Shown: positions 7,601 through 15,365 of the stretch, in pieces
Position numbering within the stretch: the first letter of the stretch is position 1
Layout of the letters: each line of letters opens with the position of its first letter
Assembly: GCF_003113895.1 (NCBI RefSeq)
Contig: NZ_BDUD01000001.1
Location: forward strand, 4,875,212-4,939,211
DNA: 64,000 bases
Source of the DNA: Nostoc commune NIES-4072
GTDB taxonomy: Bacteria > Cyanobacteriota > Cyanobacteriia > Cyanobacteriales > Nostocaceae
Direction of reading: 5' to 3'
Position numbers and translations under genes: made by a program
Notes under the pieces: generated by a model
The model's input: the letters and a program-made list of their open reading frames with translations, nothing else
Database searches by the model: none
What the model was told of the DNA's origin: nothing

Positions 7601-10079
7601 CGATGGTACTGCTAGCTTATCTAATGGTCAATTGCAAATTGGAGATAGCAATATCGCCCTCAGTGGCAATCTGCAACCAGGGAATAACCCGCAATTTCAA
7701 TTTCAAGCTAATTTTGACCAAACCAGAATCCAGAGACTTTTACAAACTTTTAATATCTTCGACTTTCAAGACTTTGGTACTGGGTTAGAGCTACCAACTT
7801 TAGCTGGGGCAGAGGTACTTGATACCAAGGCTATCAGTTTACCCGATGCAGATTTGCTCACACAGCTAGCATATTTCTCAAAAATTAGAAGATTGGTAGC
7901 ACAACAACAGCAAGAAGAAAGAAATGAAACTGCATCTTTACCCACCCTTGCAGAATTAACGGGTACTTTGAGCGGAGGAATTACAGCTAATGGTTCGTTA
8001 AAATCTGGATTAAATGTCGGCTTTAATTTCCAAGGTGCTAATTGGCAATGGGGTGAATACTCGATTAATCAAGTCGTAGCTCAAGGCAATTTTGCTGATG
8101 GTGTCGTCACACTTTCGCCCTTGAGTGTCGGGATAAACCAAGGACTGGTAGCTTTTACCGGACAGTTAGGAACTGAGCAACTATCTGGAAAGTTGAATGT
8201 AGCAAGTCTACCTCTATCGCTTTTACAACCTTTTATCGAAAAATACCCGATAGATATCACTGGTAATGTAAATGCTGATGCCACCTTGGGAGGTAATTTA
8301 CAAGATCCCAGAGTCCAAGGGCAAGTGGCGTTAGCGAATGCGACTCTCAACAAGCAACCTGTGCAAACAGGACAGGTGAATTTTGACTACAACAATGCTC
8401 GCTTGAATTTTGACAGTACTTTGTTAGTAACTGGAACCCAACCAGTTACAATTACAGGTAGCATACCTGCTGCTTTGCCTTTTGCTAAAGTGCAACCAGA
8501 TAGCAATCAAATCAGCATCAACGCTAGCGTGAATAATGAAGGATTGGCACTTTTAAATGTGTTTACCAACAATCAAGTCGCTTGGGTAGACGGTCAAGGA
8601 CAAGTAGACTTAAACGTTCGGGGTACTTTAAACGAACCAATTATTAACGGAAATGCGACACTCAACAATGCAACTTTTCGCGCTGAAGCTTTATCTGAAC
8701 CCCTAACGAATGTCACTGGGACAGCGCAATTTAATGGGAATACAGTGAATGTCCAAGGTATTCAAGGCATTTACAATAAAGGGCAAATAAATGCATCAGG
8801 TATCCTGCCAATTCTTAATCCTCAGCAATCCCTAGCGAATCCCCTGACAGTATCAATAGCAGATAAACTCAATTTTAAGCTTGCAGGACTATATGAAGGC
8901 GGTGTAGGTGGCAATGTCGTAATTCGCGGAACAGCCCTAAAACCTGTAATTGGTGGAGATATTCAGCTGAGTGATGGTCAGGTAATCATTGGAAATAGTA
9001 CTACTAAGACAAAATCAGCAGCTACAAATCAAACTAGCACTAACGCTATAAATACAGAAGAGTTTAAAGTTAATCTTACACCTACAGCAGAGAATAATGC
9101 TGCTAGTAATGTCACACCTACGGCAGAGAGTAATGCTAGCCCAGTGACTAAAGATACTAACGCTAGTGCAGTAACTCCAGCCAAATTGCCTATACAGTTT
9201 GCAGATTTAAAATTAAGTTTAGACGACAATATTCGTGTTACCACTCAGTCACCACTCGACTTTATACCAGGAGGAGCCGCATTGAGTCAGCCGTTATTGA
9301 GCTTTGACGCTAAAGGTGACTTGACGATTAATGGTACATTAGCCAAGCCCCTTCCTAAAGGAGTGATTCGTCTGACAGGAGGACGAATTAGCTTATTTTC
9401 CACTGAGTTTACCTTGGCGCGAGGCTACGAACAAACTGCGCGGTTTACTCCAAGTCAAGGACTTGACCCTACTTTGGATGTCCGACTTACCGCAATTGTA
9501 CCGGAAACATCAGCAAGGAACAGTCAAACTTTAGAATCACCATTGTCTGCTGAAGTCAGCGATGTTTCTGCTAGTAACTTTGGTACTTTACGTACCGTTA
9601 CTGTTCAAGCCAGGGTTAACGGCCCGGCTAGTGAATTGGGTGACAATTTAGAGTTGACAAGTGAACCTAGTCGTAGTAAGGGAGAAATAGTTGCTTTACT
9701 GGGTGGTTCGATTCTGAATTCTTTCGGTCAAGCAGATGCAGGACAAGGGCTGACTAATTTCGCTAGCTCTACTATTTTAGGTGGTTTGCAAGGAACTATT
9801 ACTGCGATCGGACAGGCTGTTGGTTTCAGTGAATTTCGGATATTTCCCACCCCTACCACTAGTAATGAAACAAGGACAGCTTCAGTTTTGAATTTATCAG
9901 CAGAGGGTGTATTTGACATCAATAAAAATTTCTCTGCCTCTTTATCACGGCCTTTATCTACAGATGAGTCTTTCCGTTATAACGTGCTTTATCGACTCAA
10001 TGATGAAATTTTGATGCGAGGCTCGACTAATTTAGGAGATGAAAATCAATTCCTAGTTGAGTATGAAACTAGATTTTAG
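4686..10079 (+). CDS. tamB: TamB-like translocation and assembly module protein (DUF490)
   Basis: A 1797-residue protein of the TamB/AsmA-like bridge family, thought to span the periplasm and move phospholipids or help assemble outer-membrane proteins with a BamA/TamA partner. A single membrane anchor lies at about residues 19-43 (LLLLGRTSLALGVVLLVGIA). Then comes a very long run of short beta-strand repeats (GxLxN..I.A.G patterns), with an internal block of about 75 residues repeated nearly three times at 6080-6640 (VTASGQLQLAPQG and relatives). The C-terminal DUF490 domain holds KGEIVALLGGSILNSFG and ends with FLVEYETRF, a terminal aromatic typical of the family. An earlier in-frame start at 4620 is possible, but the basic residues before the anchor favour ATG 4686. 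The serine/threonine/asparagine-rich stretch near 9010-9180 looks like an expanded linker. It stands alone with no TamA gene adjacent. Confidence 0.88.
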   Translation: MTHSPNSENNQKPPNRRLWLLLLGRTSLALGVVLLVGIAVGAWWARSYIYKDLAPLVQQNLEQLLGRPVKVGKVERFSLNSLRFSSLSIPATSTDPDQVVAKALDVQFSPLQLILTRKLALNVTLVQPNVYIQQDQDGRWVTAQVKAGEGKGAIQTELETLQIQDGNVELSPASGATRPKGSVILNQFGGIARFFDQNQRIGYDINGQLARGGAVKIVGETQTKAQQTNLKLQAQNLQASDISRLIELPIALQAGRIEADLGVQIPPKLSETAVTGTASANQIVAKIPKIPQQVSNFNGRFLFQGQTVSLENLNTNFGKVPIVANGTINTQTGFNLSAQIKPVSAKNILDTLNVNSSVPASGEVQANIKVGGALQQPVVSGTLSNTKPIQVDRVLFTAVNTDFRLNVSQTASQIAVSNLKIVPAAGGQITGGGQANIGAKDNVTFNAQVDGVSGDILARSYGVDLPIAVGNISAKAEVTGSLGKQPLKLDVSSVQVTPPIGGRITASGQVQLAPQGQVALGIQAQGLPGNAIAQGYGISTPLNIGGISANAKVSGSLGSPLNVNVASVQANPEVGGQVTASGQLQLAPQGRVALNVQAQNLPGDVIAKAYNSSPSITIGNVSANANISGTLNNLQTVARVQAPKATYPINGRVVVAKQGQNLVFPNAVLNVAGGTIRASGQLAQERWQGVVNASQIQLNRFSPQLRGRLNSNIQLAGTTKSFQLADIRAGGQIRLSQGVALLAKPLTAQFQWNGQQIIVENASTPGLSANGAIAIQSPPNVAPQIAGFNLNVLAQNFNLKNTGFEIPGDVELAGLLDFKGQVTGTPDVPQATGNIRLRNFQVSNLAFDPLLTGNVNFQGGQGATLRLAGKQDRIALNLGADYRPTSFLVKRDDAVTTGRTEGENLIINAQQFPIALVGGFLPNNQLKPLAGQLSGNLVVNLNNYGIAGDVAIAQPRIGRITADEFRGTINYADGTASLSNGQLQIGDSNIALSGNLQPGNNPQFQFQANFDQTRIQRLLQTFNIFDFQDFGTGLELPTLAGAEVLDTKAISLPDADLLTQLAYFSKIRRLVAQQQQEERNETASLPTLAELTGTLSGGITANGSLKSGLNVGFNFQGANWQWGEYSINQVVAQGNFADGVVTLSPLSVGINQGLVAFTGQLGTEQLSGKLNVASLPLSLLQPFIEKYPIDITGNVNADATLGGNLQDPRVQGQVALANATLNKQPVQTGQVNFDYNNARLNFDSTLLVTGTQPVTITGSIPAALPFAKVQPDSNQISINASVNNEGLALLNVFTNNQVAWVDGQGQVDLNVRGTLNEPIINGNATLNNATFRAEALSEPLTNVTGTAQFNGNTVNVQGIQGIYNKGQINASGILPILNPQQSLANPLTVSIADKLNFKLAGLYEGGVGGNVVIRGTALKPVIGGDIQLSDGQVIIGNSTTKTKSAATNQTSTNAINTEEFKVNLTPTAENNAASNVTPTAESNASPVTKDTNASAVTPAKLPIQFADLKLSLDDNIRVTTQSPLDFIPGGAALSQPLLSFDAKGDLTINGTLAKPLPKGVIRLTGGRISLFSTEFTLARGYEQTARFTPSQGLDPTLDVRLTAIVPETSARNSQTLESPLSAEVSDVSASNFGTLRTVTVQARVNGPASELGDNLELTSEPSRSKGEIVALLGGSILNSFGQADAGQGLTNFASSTILGGLQGTITAIGQAVGFSEFRIFPTPTTSNETRTASVLNLSAEGVFDINKNFSASLSRPLSTDESFRYNVLYRLNDEILMRGSTNLGDENQFLVEYETRF

Positions 10080-10174
10080 ATAAATACAGTTCAACTTTCC
10101 TAGTGCCGAAATAAACTGAACGTGCAATCGGAATTCCCAAAGTTGCAGCACAACGAGGCGCGCGAGTAGCAACA

Positions 10175-10306
10175 GATACTGTTGGCGAATGTAATACATT
10201 ATTGTCTTATTAAGTATTACGTAAGCTCAAACCTTCAATCTGTAGTTGCGGCTTTGAGTTGTAACACTTTTGTCCGTGCGTTTGTAACACTTTCGCCAAC
10301 AGTATC
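10175..10306. repeat. 15-base perfect inverted repeat
   Basis: GATACTGTTGGCGAA at 10175-10189 recurs as its exact reverse complement at 10292-10306, about 100 bases apart. No protein of normal length is encoded between the arms. It resembles the remains of a small palindromic element downstream of tamB. Confidence 0.5.
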
Positions 10307-10421
10307 AGCCCGTCGTGGACATTGCTATTCAACTATTATTAGGATATTAGGAGAAGATTTTTAGTATTTGTATATGACAAAACGAACTGCGGAATGTGGG
10401 GTAAAAGCATTCAACATAAAA

Positions 10422-10457
10422 AACCCTACGATCGCGTGTGCTTGCGATCGTAGGGTT
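10422..10457. terminator. 14-bp stem hairpin with HIP1-like arms
   Basis: AACCCTACGATCGC pairs perfectly with GCGATCGTAGGGTT around an 8-base loop. It lies between tamB and the convergent deacetylase gene and could serve as a terminator, although neither side has a clean T run. Confidence 0.5.
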
Positions 10458-10587
10458 GAAGCTTATGAGGTGTCGCATTATGAAATCTTTTAGATTGTAT
10501 GTAAAGATTTGAACCCAATAATCAGCGTGTCATTTTAGATGACCAAGAATAGGCTTTTAATTTATGGCAGTAGGTTAAGTGAAAAAG

Positions 10588-10642
10588 TTTGTAGTAAGGA
10601 CTTTAGTCCTAGATTTTTAAGCACTGAAGTGCTTACTACGAA
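10588..10642. repeat. GTAGTAAGGACTTTAG palindromic repeat, copy 1
   Basis: A 55-base element begins TTTGTAGTAAGGACTTTAGT and ends in CACTGAAGTGCTTACTACGAA, so its ends are inverted copies. A second copy with the same ends and a different centre lies at 39882-39936. This is a dispersed cyanobacterial hairpin repeat. Confidence 0.65.
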
Positions 10643-10709
10643 CCCAACAAAATTAATGAGATATACCAATATTCTCGGCAAAATTAGAGGTGTAATTACC
10701 CCTAGTTTA

Positions 10710-11630
10710 TTACTGATGATTTGGATGTTCATGATTTGTGGTCACAGATGATGCTGCTGTTACCGCACTTTCTTCTTTGGCTTGCATTTCCAGCAATTGG
10801 GGAATCGTTACAAATCGATAGCCTTGGGCCTTCAAACCTGCGATCATTTCTGGTAAAGCTTTGACAGATTTAGAACGATTACCGCCTCCATCATGTAACA
10901 GTACAATTGCACCTGGTTTTGCCTGTTTTAGCACATTTTTTACTAGCATTGGCACTTGAGGCGAACGACGTTCAGCGTCTCCCGACTGTTCTGACCACAT
11001 CATGACAGCATACTTCTGGTTTTTGGCGTATTGGGCTAGTCCATTATTCAGAAAGCCGCCAGGGGGACGAAACAGAGTCGTTTTCTCTCCTGTGGTCTTG
11101 TAAATGATGTCTGCTGTACGATCAATTTCACTAGATGCAGTGGCTCCATCCATTTGAAAATACCAATGATGCCATGTATGGTTGCCAATTACATGACCAT
11201 CAGCAGCTACTTGTTTGGCAACTTGGGGAAAATATTTCACCATTTGCCCAACCATGAAGAATGTCGCCTTGATATTATTTTTCTTCAAAATTTCTAAAAT
11301 CTGCGCCGTATTTTTGGGGCTAGGGCCATCATCAAAAGTCAGGGCGATTACTTTCTCATTTGCTTTTAGTTTCGCTTGATAAATGATTGTTCCCTCAAAA
11401 GGCTTTGGGACTTCATTCATCTGGACTGTGGCTGGAGTGATAGACTGAGCTGATGCACCCATTGCCCTATCTGAACTCGTTTTAGCAGTGTCGCTTTTTT
11501 GCTTTTGAATTCCCAATAGTTGGTCAAGTCTAGTTATGCCTACAAGCAGACTAATACTTACACTACTTACACCAACAGCCAATATAATACTTACAACCTT
11601 TAGTAACAGCGATAATTTCCGATTAAACAC
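10710..11630 (-). CDS. Polysaccharide deacetylase (NodB-type)
   Basis: A 306-residue membrane-anchored carbohydrate esterase family 4 enzyme, probably removing N-acetyl groups from peptidoglycan or another surface polysaccharide. An N-terminal anchor is at residues 8-30 (LLLKVVSIILAVGVSSVSIS). The NodB motifs are all there: TFDDGP (catalytic and metal Asp), HTWHH (metal histidines), RPPGG, and LLHDGGG near the C-terminus. The start is GTG 11630, set by AAGGAG seven bases upstream; the overlapping ATG at 11632 is out of frame. It faces tamB convergently. A TTAGTCA repeat lies just upstream. The enzyme class is secure; the exact substrate is inferred. Confidence 0.9.
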   Translation of the reverse strand: MFNRKLSLLLKVVSIILAVGVSSVSISLLVGITRLDQLLGIQKQKSDTAKTSSDRAMGASAQSITPATVQMNEVPKPFEGTIIYQAKLKANEKVIALTFDDGPSPKNTAQILEILKKNNIKATFFMVGQMVKYFPQVAKQVAADGHVIGNHTWHHWYFQMDGATASSEIDRTADIIYKTTGEKTTLFRPPGGFLNNGLAQYAKNQKYAVMMWSEQSGDAERRSPQVPMLVKNVLKQAKPGAIVLLHDGGGNRSKSVKALPEMIAGLKAQGYRFVTIPQLLEMQAKEESAVTAASSVTTNHEHPNHQ

Positions 11631-11649
11631 ATTAAATCTCCTTAAATGT

Positions 11650-11691
11650 TAGTCATTAGTCATTAGTCATTGGTCATTGGTCATTAGTCAA
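11650..11691. repeat. TTAGTCA/TTGGTCA heptamer tandem repeat
   Basis: Six consecutive seven-base units of the TTAGTCA/TTGGTCA type. Similar arrays lie at 17839, 18131 (reverse orientation) and 30916. Confidence 0.85.
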
Positions 11692-11804
11692 GAGTTACTC
11701 TCCCTCTGCCTACCCTGCTCTCCTACTTCTTATTCCCCAATTCCTTGTTACATCACTCGTACTCGGTTGTAAATTAATATGTAAATTAATATATATATAT
11801 CTTG

Positions 11805-12026
11805 CTAAAATAATACAAAGAATAAAATACCTTGAAACATCCCAGCTAAAGCTAAAGAAAATCTCAATTTAATTTGCACTAATTGACCGCCTTCGTACAA
11901 AAGTATAACTAGTAATTTGGATACAACAATACGCAGTGGATTTAATCGACCAATAAAGGCAGTATAACCGTAACCAAGAGAAATGCTAGTCCGTAGGTGA
12001 AAAAAAGGGGACAAAACTTTCCACAC
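11805..12026 (-). CDS. Possible small membrane protein or gene remnant
   Basis: A 73-codon frame from GTG 12026, open further upstream without a better start. It is hydrophobic at the C-terminus (FSLALAGMFQGILFFVLF) and reads KVLSPFFHLRTSISLGYGY near the start. No ribosome site is visible and I do not recognise the family. It may be the 3' remnant of a larger membrane protein or a chance frame in AT-rich DNA. Confidence 0.25.
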   Translation of the reverse strand: MWKVLSPFFHLRTSISLGYGYTAFIGRLNPLRIVVSKLLVILLYEGGQLVQIKLRFSLALAGMFQGILFFVLF

Positions 12027-12285
12027 ATCAGCTAAGGGACTGGCAAATAAAGAATATCTTATCGCTTTTAGGGCAGGAAAGCAGGGAGTAGGGGGAGGAA
12101 AAAGCGTATTGCAGAGAAGGAAGAAGGAAAGAAGAGAAGTTGAAGAATTTATCTCTTCGTCAAAGTTGAATTGATAGACTACTAGAACGCATTACCCGTG
12201 CGCTGAAACAAAAAAACCTTTGTCGTTAACAGCAAGGCATTGCATCTCCGGCTCTGATCCTAAATGCTGTTGTAAAATGTGTTAC

Positions 12286-12798
12286 ATGAAGCTAAAATTC
12301 CAACAATATTTTTGGTGTTGTGTCCTAGTTGTGTTTCTGGCATTAACTGGATGTGGATGGAGTGTGCAGTCAGCACAAGCACTGCTGCGTCAACACCATG
12401 ATTCTCCTAGTGTTTTGCGCTACCACTCACAAGTATCTATCAAAGATGAAAAAGGATATGCTTGGCAAGTCCTACTGTTCAAACAGAATTACAATAGTCT
12501 GGTAAAAGAGTTGCGGTTGCGCTTGGTTGCTTTTCCAGGTGTTGTTGAAATTGCTCACCCCCAACCATTGTTGATTGAGACAGTAACTGGAAGATTGCTA
12601 AATGCATCGGATGCATACACTCTAAATGTACCCGTCCCTAATGTAGGCGAATATAATTTAACTGATATTTTACCGAAACTGCCAACAGCTGATGCGCTCA
12701 AACTCTATGTGCCACTCTCTAGTGGACAGCAATTGGTTCTCAATATATCTAACACTGTAGTCACTGAGTGGCAATGGCTAGTTACAGAAATTGATTGA
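12286..12798 (+). CDS. DUF3122 lipoprotein
   Basis: A 170-residue cyanobacterial DUF3122 protein. The signal peptide ends in a lipobox (VFLALTGC), so the mature form is probably anchored to a membrane by lipid on that cysteine. The conserved body contains LRYHSQVSIKDEKGYAWQVL and VKELRLRLVAFPGVVE, and ends TVVTEWQWLV. The start at ATG 12286 places a normal lysine-containing n-region before the hydrophobic core; upstream in-frame codons (from 12220) give an unlikely cysteine-rich extension. Function is unknown. It stands alone, followed by the left end of the IS605-type element. Confidence 0.8.
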   Translation: MKLKFQQYFWCCVLVVFLALTGCGWSVQSAQALLRQHHDSPSVLRYHSQVSIKDEKGYAWQVLLFKQNYNSLVKELRLRLVAFPGVVEIAHPQPLLIETVTGRLLNASDAYTLNVPVPNVGEYNLTDILPKLPTADALKLYVPLSSGQQLVLNISNTVVTEWQWLVTEID

Positions 12799-12843
12799 CT
12801 TTATCCACTAATGATAAAGTTTAATTTAAAAGCATTGAACGCA

Positions 12844-12873
12844 CCCCATCTAAATCAGAGATTATAGATGGGG
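12844..12873. repeat. IS605-type subterminal hairpin, tnpB end
   Basis: CCCCATCTA pairs with TAGATGGGG around a 12-base loop. It lies just past the 3' end of tnpB, where members of this family carry both the transposase recognition hairpin and the 3' part of the TnpB guide RNA. Confidence 0.75.
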
Positions 12874-12940
12874 ATTCTTTCGCTAAGAAGCTGTAAGACT
12901 TCTCAACGTTCCCAGAGTTACTGGCGTTCTCAGTGTGTCG

Positions 12941-14287
12941 TTAGAACTTTTGCTGTGCGTTCACTCTAGAAAAGGCTTTATCACCTTGAATTATGCAATA
13001 CCAATATCTAGCACCTATATTGTAGGCTGCGGATAGATCCGCATTATAAAGCTTGCCTGTTGCAAATTTGGCTAGAGAATAATTATTTTTATCGCGCTTA
13101 ACTTTACCGCTTCCGTCAAAAGCATAAGCACTGGTATATTTAGGATTAATAGCTTGAACTTGTCCCCCTAACTCAGCCCATCTATCTGTGATTATCTCAA
13201 CGATTTTGGCATGACACCACAGATGAAATTTCTGTTTTAGCAAAGAACCTTTCTTGGCAGCTTTCGCCTTCCAACCAGCCAAGCTCTCAATCACAACTAC
13301 TTTGACATTATAAGTTTTTGCAAACTCAACAATACTTCTAGCAACGTGACGCGAAATTTCTAAATTAATGTGTGAGGACTTGCGATAAAGTCCCTTACAG
13401 AAACCTTTTTCTCGTTTAGAATTAGTAATATTTTGAGTCTGCTTAGACTTTTTGGCAATCATCATTCGGCGTTGATTACGACGGTCTATGTCACGAGCCA
13501 GATTAATGAATTTCCGCGCCTTTACAGTACCGTCCTTTCCTACTACCGCACAAGTTGCTGCGTTATTAATGCCCAAATCAACACTAACTACATAATCAGA
13601 ATCCTCCCGATTAATTTTGTCAATTTTTACTGGCATTGATAACTGACATTTGTTTTTGTTTACCACTAATGCAGGTGAACAAATTTCATTGCCATCTGTT
13701 AAATGCCGATTAAGCCCATGACGCTTTACCTCAATTCCACCAAGCCATACCCAATCAGTTCCGCTCCAAACCTTAATATCGACTGTCTGGTAATTTAAGT
13801 TGTAGCGAATCTGTTGACCTTTGTATAAGGCTGGGTAGGTATTACACATTGCCGTCAGTCTTGGCGGTTTCGCATTCCTTCTAGCCCTGATACCACTCTG
13901 CCACTCTCTATAACGAGTTTGGAAGCTTGAGACAATCCCAATAGCATCTGCAATTGCAGCCCGTCTTAAATAACTGGGGAACTTGCGGTGAGATGGATGA
14001 CGCTTAATAATTGATTGAAAATATCTATGCTTCGGATCAGGGTTATCTGCTGTTTTATGAATCATTCTCTCAACAGCATTTACCCTATCTTTTGCAGTCA
14101 TATCGGACAGGTTAAGCCATTGAGCATTTACTATTATCACCAATGGTAAAAGGTATTTACGATACTCCTCAATCGTTAAAAGCATTTGCTCTTTCTCAGA
14201 TTTTAGAGTTACTAAATCCCAAACATCAGTTCTGATTAGTTCTGGCGGTTTTTTAGATTCATGCCGCTTAGTTTTTTTCTTACTCAT
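12941..14287 (-). CDS. tnpB: TnpB family RNA-guided endonuclease, zinc finger degenerate
   Basis: A 448-residue TnpB/OrfB protein, the ancestor group of Cas12. All three RuvC acidic motifs are present: VDLGINNAATCAVV (first Asp), VVVIESLAGW (Glu) and NADLSAAYNIGAR (last Asp). Between the second and third motifs a typical TnpB has two CxxC pairs forming a zinc ribbon; here that stretch reads NPKYTSAYAFDGSGKVKRD and continues without any cysteine. The N-terminal half has the expected helical region (FPSYLRRAAIADAIGIVSSF). The ATG at 14287 is clear. The guide RNA would be encoded at its 3' end and extend past the left element boundary. Whether the protein still cuts DNA without the zinc ribbon is open. 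Confidence 0.88.
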   Translation of the reverse strand: MSKKKTKRHESKKPPELIRTDVWDLVTLKSEKEQMLLTIEEYRKYLLPLVIIVNAQWLNLSDMTAKDRVNAVERMIHKTADNPDPKHRYFQSIIKRHPSHRKFPSYLRRAAIADAIGIVSSFQTRYREWQSGIRARRNAKPPRLTAMCNTYPALYKGQQIRYNLNYQTVDIKVWSGTDWVWLGGIEVKRHGLNRHLTDGNEICSPALVVNKNKCQLSMPVKIDKINREDSDYVVSVDLGINNAATCAVVGKDGTVKARKFINLARDIDRRNQRRMMIAKKSKQTQNITNSKREKGFCKGLYRKSSHINLEISRHVARSIVEFAKTYNVKVVVIESLAGWKAKAAKKGSLLKQKFHLWCHAKIVEIITDRWAELGGQVQAINPKYTSAYAFDGSGKVKRDKNNYSLAKFATGKLYNADLSAAYNIGARYWYCIIQGDKAFSRVNAQQKF

Positions 14288-14365
14288 GACTTTAGCCTCG
14301 ACCTTGACTTAGGTCATAGTATCAGATACTATCTATAGTTGTCAACTTAGTTATTTGCTTAGTTA

Positions 14366-14791
14366 ATGGAAAAGAAGCAGGCATTAAAAACCCGCAGTAA
14401 CAGTGCATTCAGACTTATTTATCATTTGGTTCTAGTAACTAAATTTCGGAGAACGTCTCTAACTGCTGAGATGCTAGATAGAATAAATATCATTATCAAA
14501 GAGCTTTTAACCAAGTGGGAGTGTGAGTTAATCGAATTTGGTGGAGAGGGTGATCATATTCACGCACTGCTCGAAACTCACCCATCAGTTGACCTATCAA
14601 AATTAGTGAACAATATTAAAACAGTTACATCGCGTCGATTACGCTCTGAGTATAGTGATCATTTATCTAAGTTTTACTGGGGAACTAAACCACAGTTTTG
14701 GTCTAGTTCTTATGCGATTATTAGCGTTGGCGCACAAGCACCACTGTCCCGGTTAATTGAGTATGTACAGAATCAAGAAAAGCCGGAATAG
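14366..14791 (+). CDS. tnpA: IS200/IS605 family transposase TnpA (Y1 HUH)
   Basis: A 141-residue single-strand transposase. The HUH motif is GDHIHALLE at about residues 63-71 and the catalytic tyrosine lies in FWSSSYAIISVG near residue 116, followed by helix residues with the conserved glutamine (YVQNQ). IYHLVLVTKFRR is the typical first strand. Length is normal (about 130-155). It acts on the hairpins at the element ends. It is divergent from tnpB and appears intact, so the element could still be mobile. Confidence 0.93.
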   Translation: MEKKQALKTRSNSAFRLIYHLVLVTKFRRTSLTAEMLDRINIIIKELLTKWECELIEFGGEGDHIHALLETHPSVDLSKLVNNIKTVTSRRLRSEYSDHLSKFYWGTKPQFWSSSYAIISVGAQAPLSRLIEYVQNQEKPE

Positions 14792-14826
14792 TTGTTGCTG
14801 CGCGTTTTATACTGGTAACGCTTGCA

Positions 14827-14870
14827 CCCCACCTAAAATGTAGATATTTCTATAGTATTTTTAGGTGGGG
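14827..14870. repeat. IS605-type subterminal hairpin, tnpA end
   Basis: CCCCACCTAAAA pairs perfectly with TTTTAGGTGGGG around a 20-base loop. It lies just inside the presumed left end of the element. Confidence 0.75.
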
Positions 14871-14955
14871 ACTGCGCTCAACATCTTTGTTCAAGTCAGA
14901 AATCCTAGTCTTCATACGCTGATAGCTTCCCACATCACACGTAACACTTGTAATA

Positions 14956-15246
14956 TTATTCTTGAGACTCCTCAGAAGTAGGTTCTGATTCGGTTTCAAG
15001 TTCTTCTGTTTGGACTTTGATTGGAGGTTTAACAGGTTTTGGCCCGCGTGCTAGGGCAGGATTTCCCTGCTGCCTGTTTTCTTCTCCATAAGATGCTTTT
15101 TTCCCCTTGTCAGATGAACGGTTACGGCTCGGTTTTGAGCTTTTGGGGTTGGATTCAATAGGAGGTATAGAATCCGTGTTTTCGGAATTGTTGTCAGTGC
15201 TTGCTTGAGCCTGACGTTCCGATTTCTTAATTGGGCGTTCTACCAT
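14956..15246 (-). CDS. Small hydrophilic low-complexity protein
   Basis: A 96-residue protein of unknown function, very rich in Ser, Lys, Pro, Glu and Asn, with no hydrophobic segment. The N-terminal part is basic (MVERPIKKSERQAQAS), the middle is basic and proline-rich (ARGPKPVKPPIKVQ), and the tail is strongly acidic (ETESEPTSEESQE). It is probably disordered. The ATG at 15246 follows a weak ribosome site. Similar short disordered proteins occur in other filamentous cyanobacteria, but I cannot name a family. It lies downstream of tyrA on the same strand, about 120 bases away. Confidence 0.6.
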   Translation of the reverse strand: MVERPIKKSERQAQASTDNNSENTDSIPPIESNPKSSKPSRNRSSDKGKKASYGEENRQQGNPALARGPKPVKPPIKVQTEELETESEPTSEESQE

Positions 15247-15365
15247 TGTTGATTTTTGTAAATTTATCTGTATATTACATCGGTTTGGTGACTATAAAAC
15301 GTACTTTTTTAGGCAAAACCTACGTAGTATTGGGTGCGTTGTAAATAATGTAACGCACCCTAAAA

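Larger units (their letters stand above)
12838..14881. mobile_element. IS605-type insertion sequence (IS200/IS605 family)
   Basis: The element carries a Y1 transposase gene (tnpA, plus) and a tnpB gene (minus), divergently arranged with a 78-base gap, as in IS605 itself. Both ends carry subterminal hairpins with related stems: 12844-12873 (CCCCATCTA/TAGATGGGG) and 14827-14870 (CCCCACCTAAAA/TTTTAGGTGGGG). There are no terminal inverted repeats or target duplications, as expected for single-strand transposition. By comparison with the family the end next to tnpA is the left end. The outer boundaries given here are estimated to within about 10 bases. Both genes look intact. Confidence 0.85.

Noticed and set aside
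10182..10751. Two plus-strand frames of 60-70 codons downstream of tamB
   Set aside because: They lie in inverted repeats and spacer; no ribosome sites and no family resemblance.
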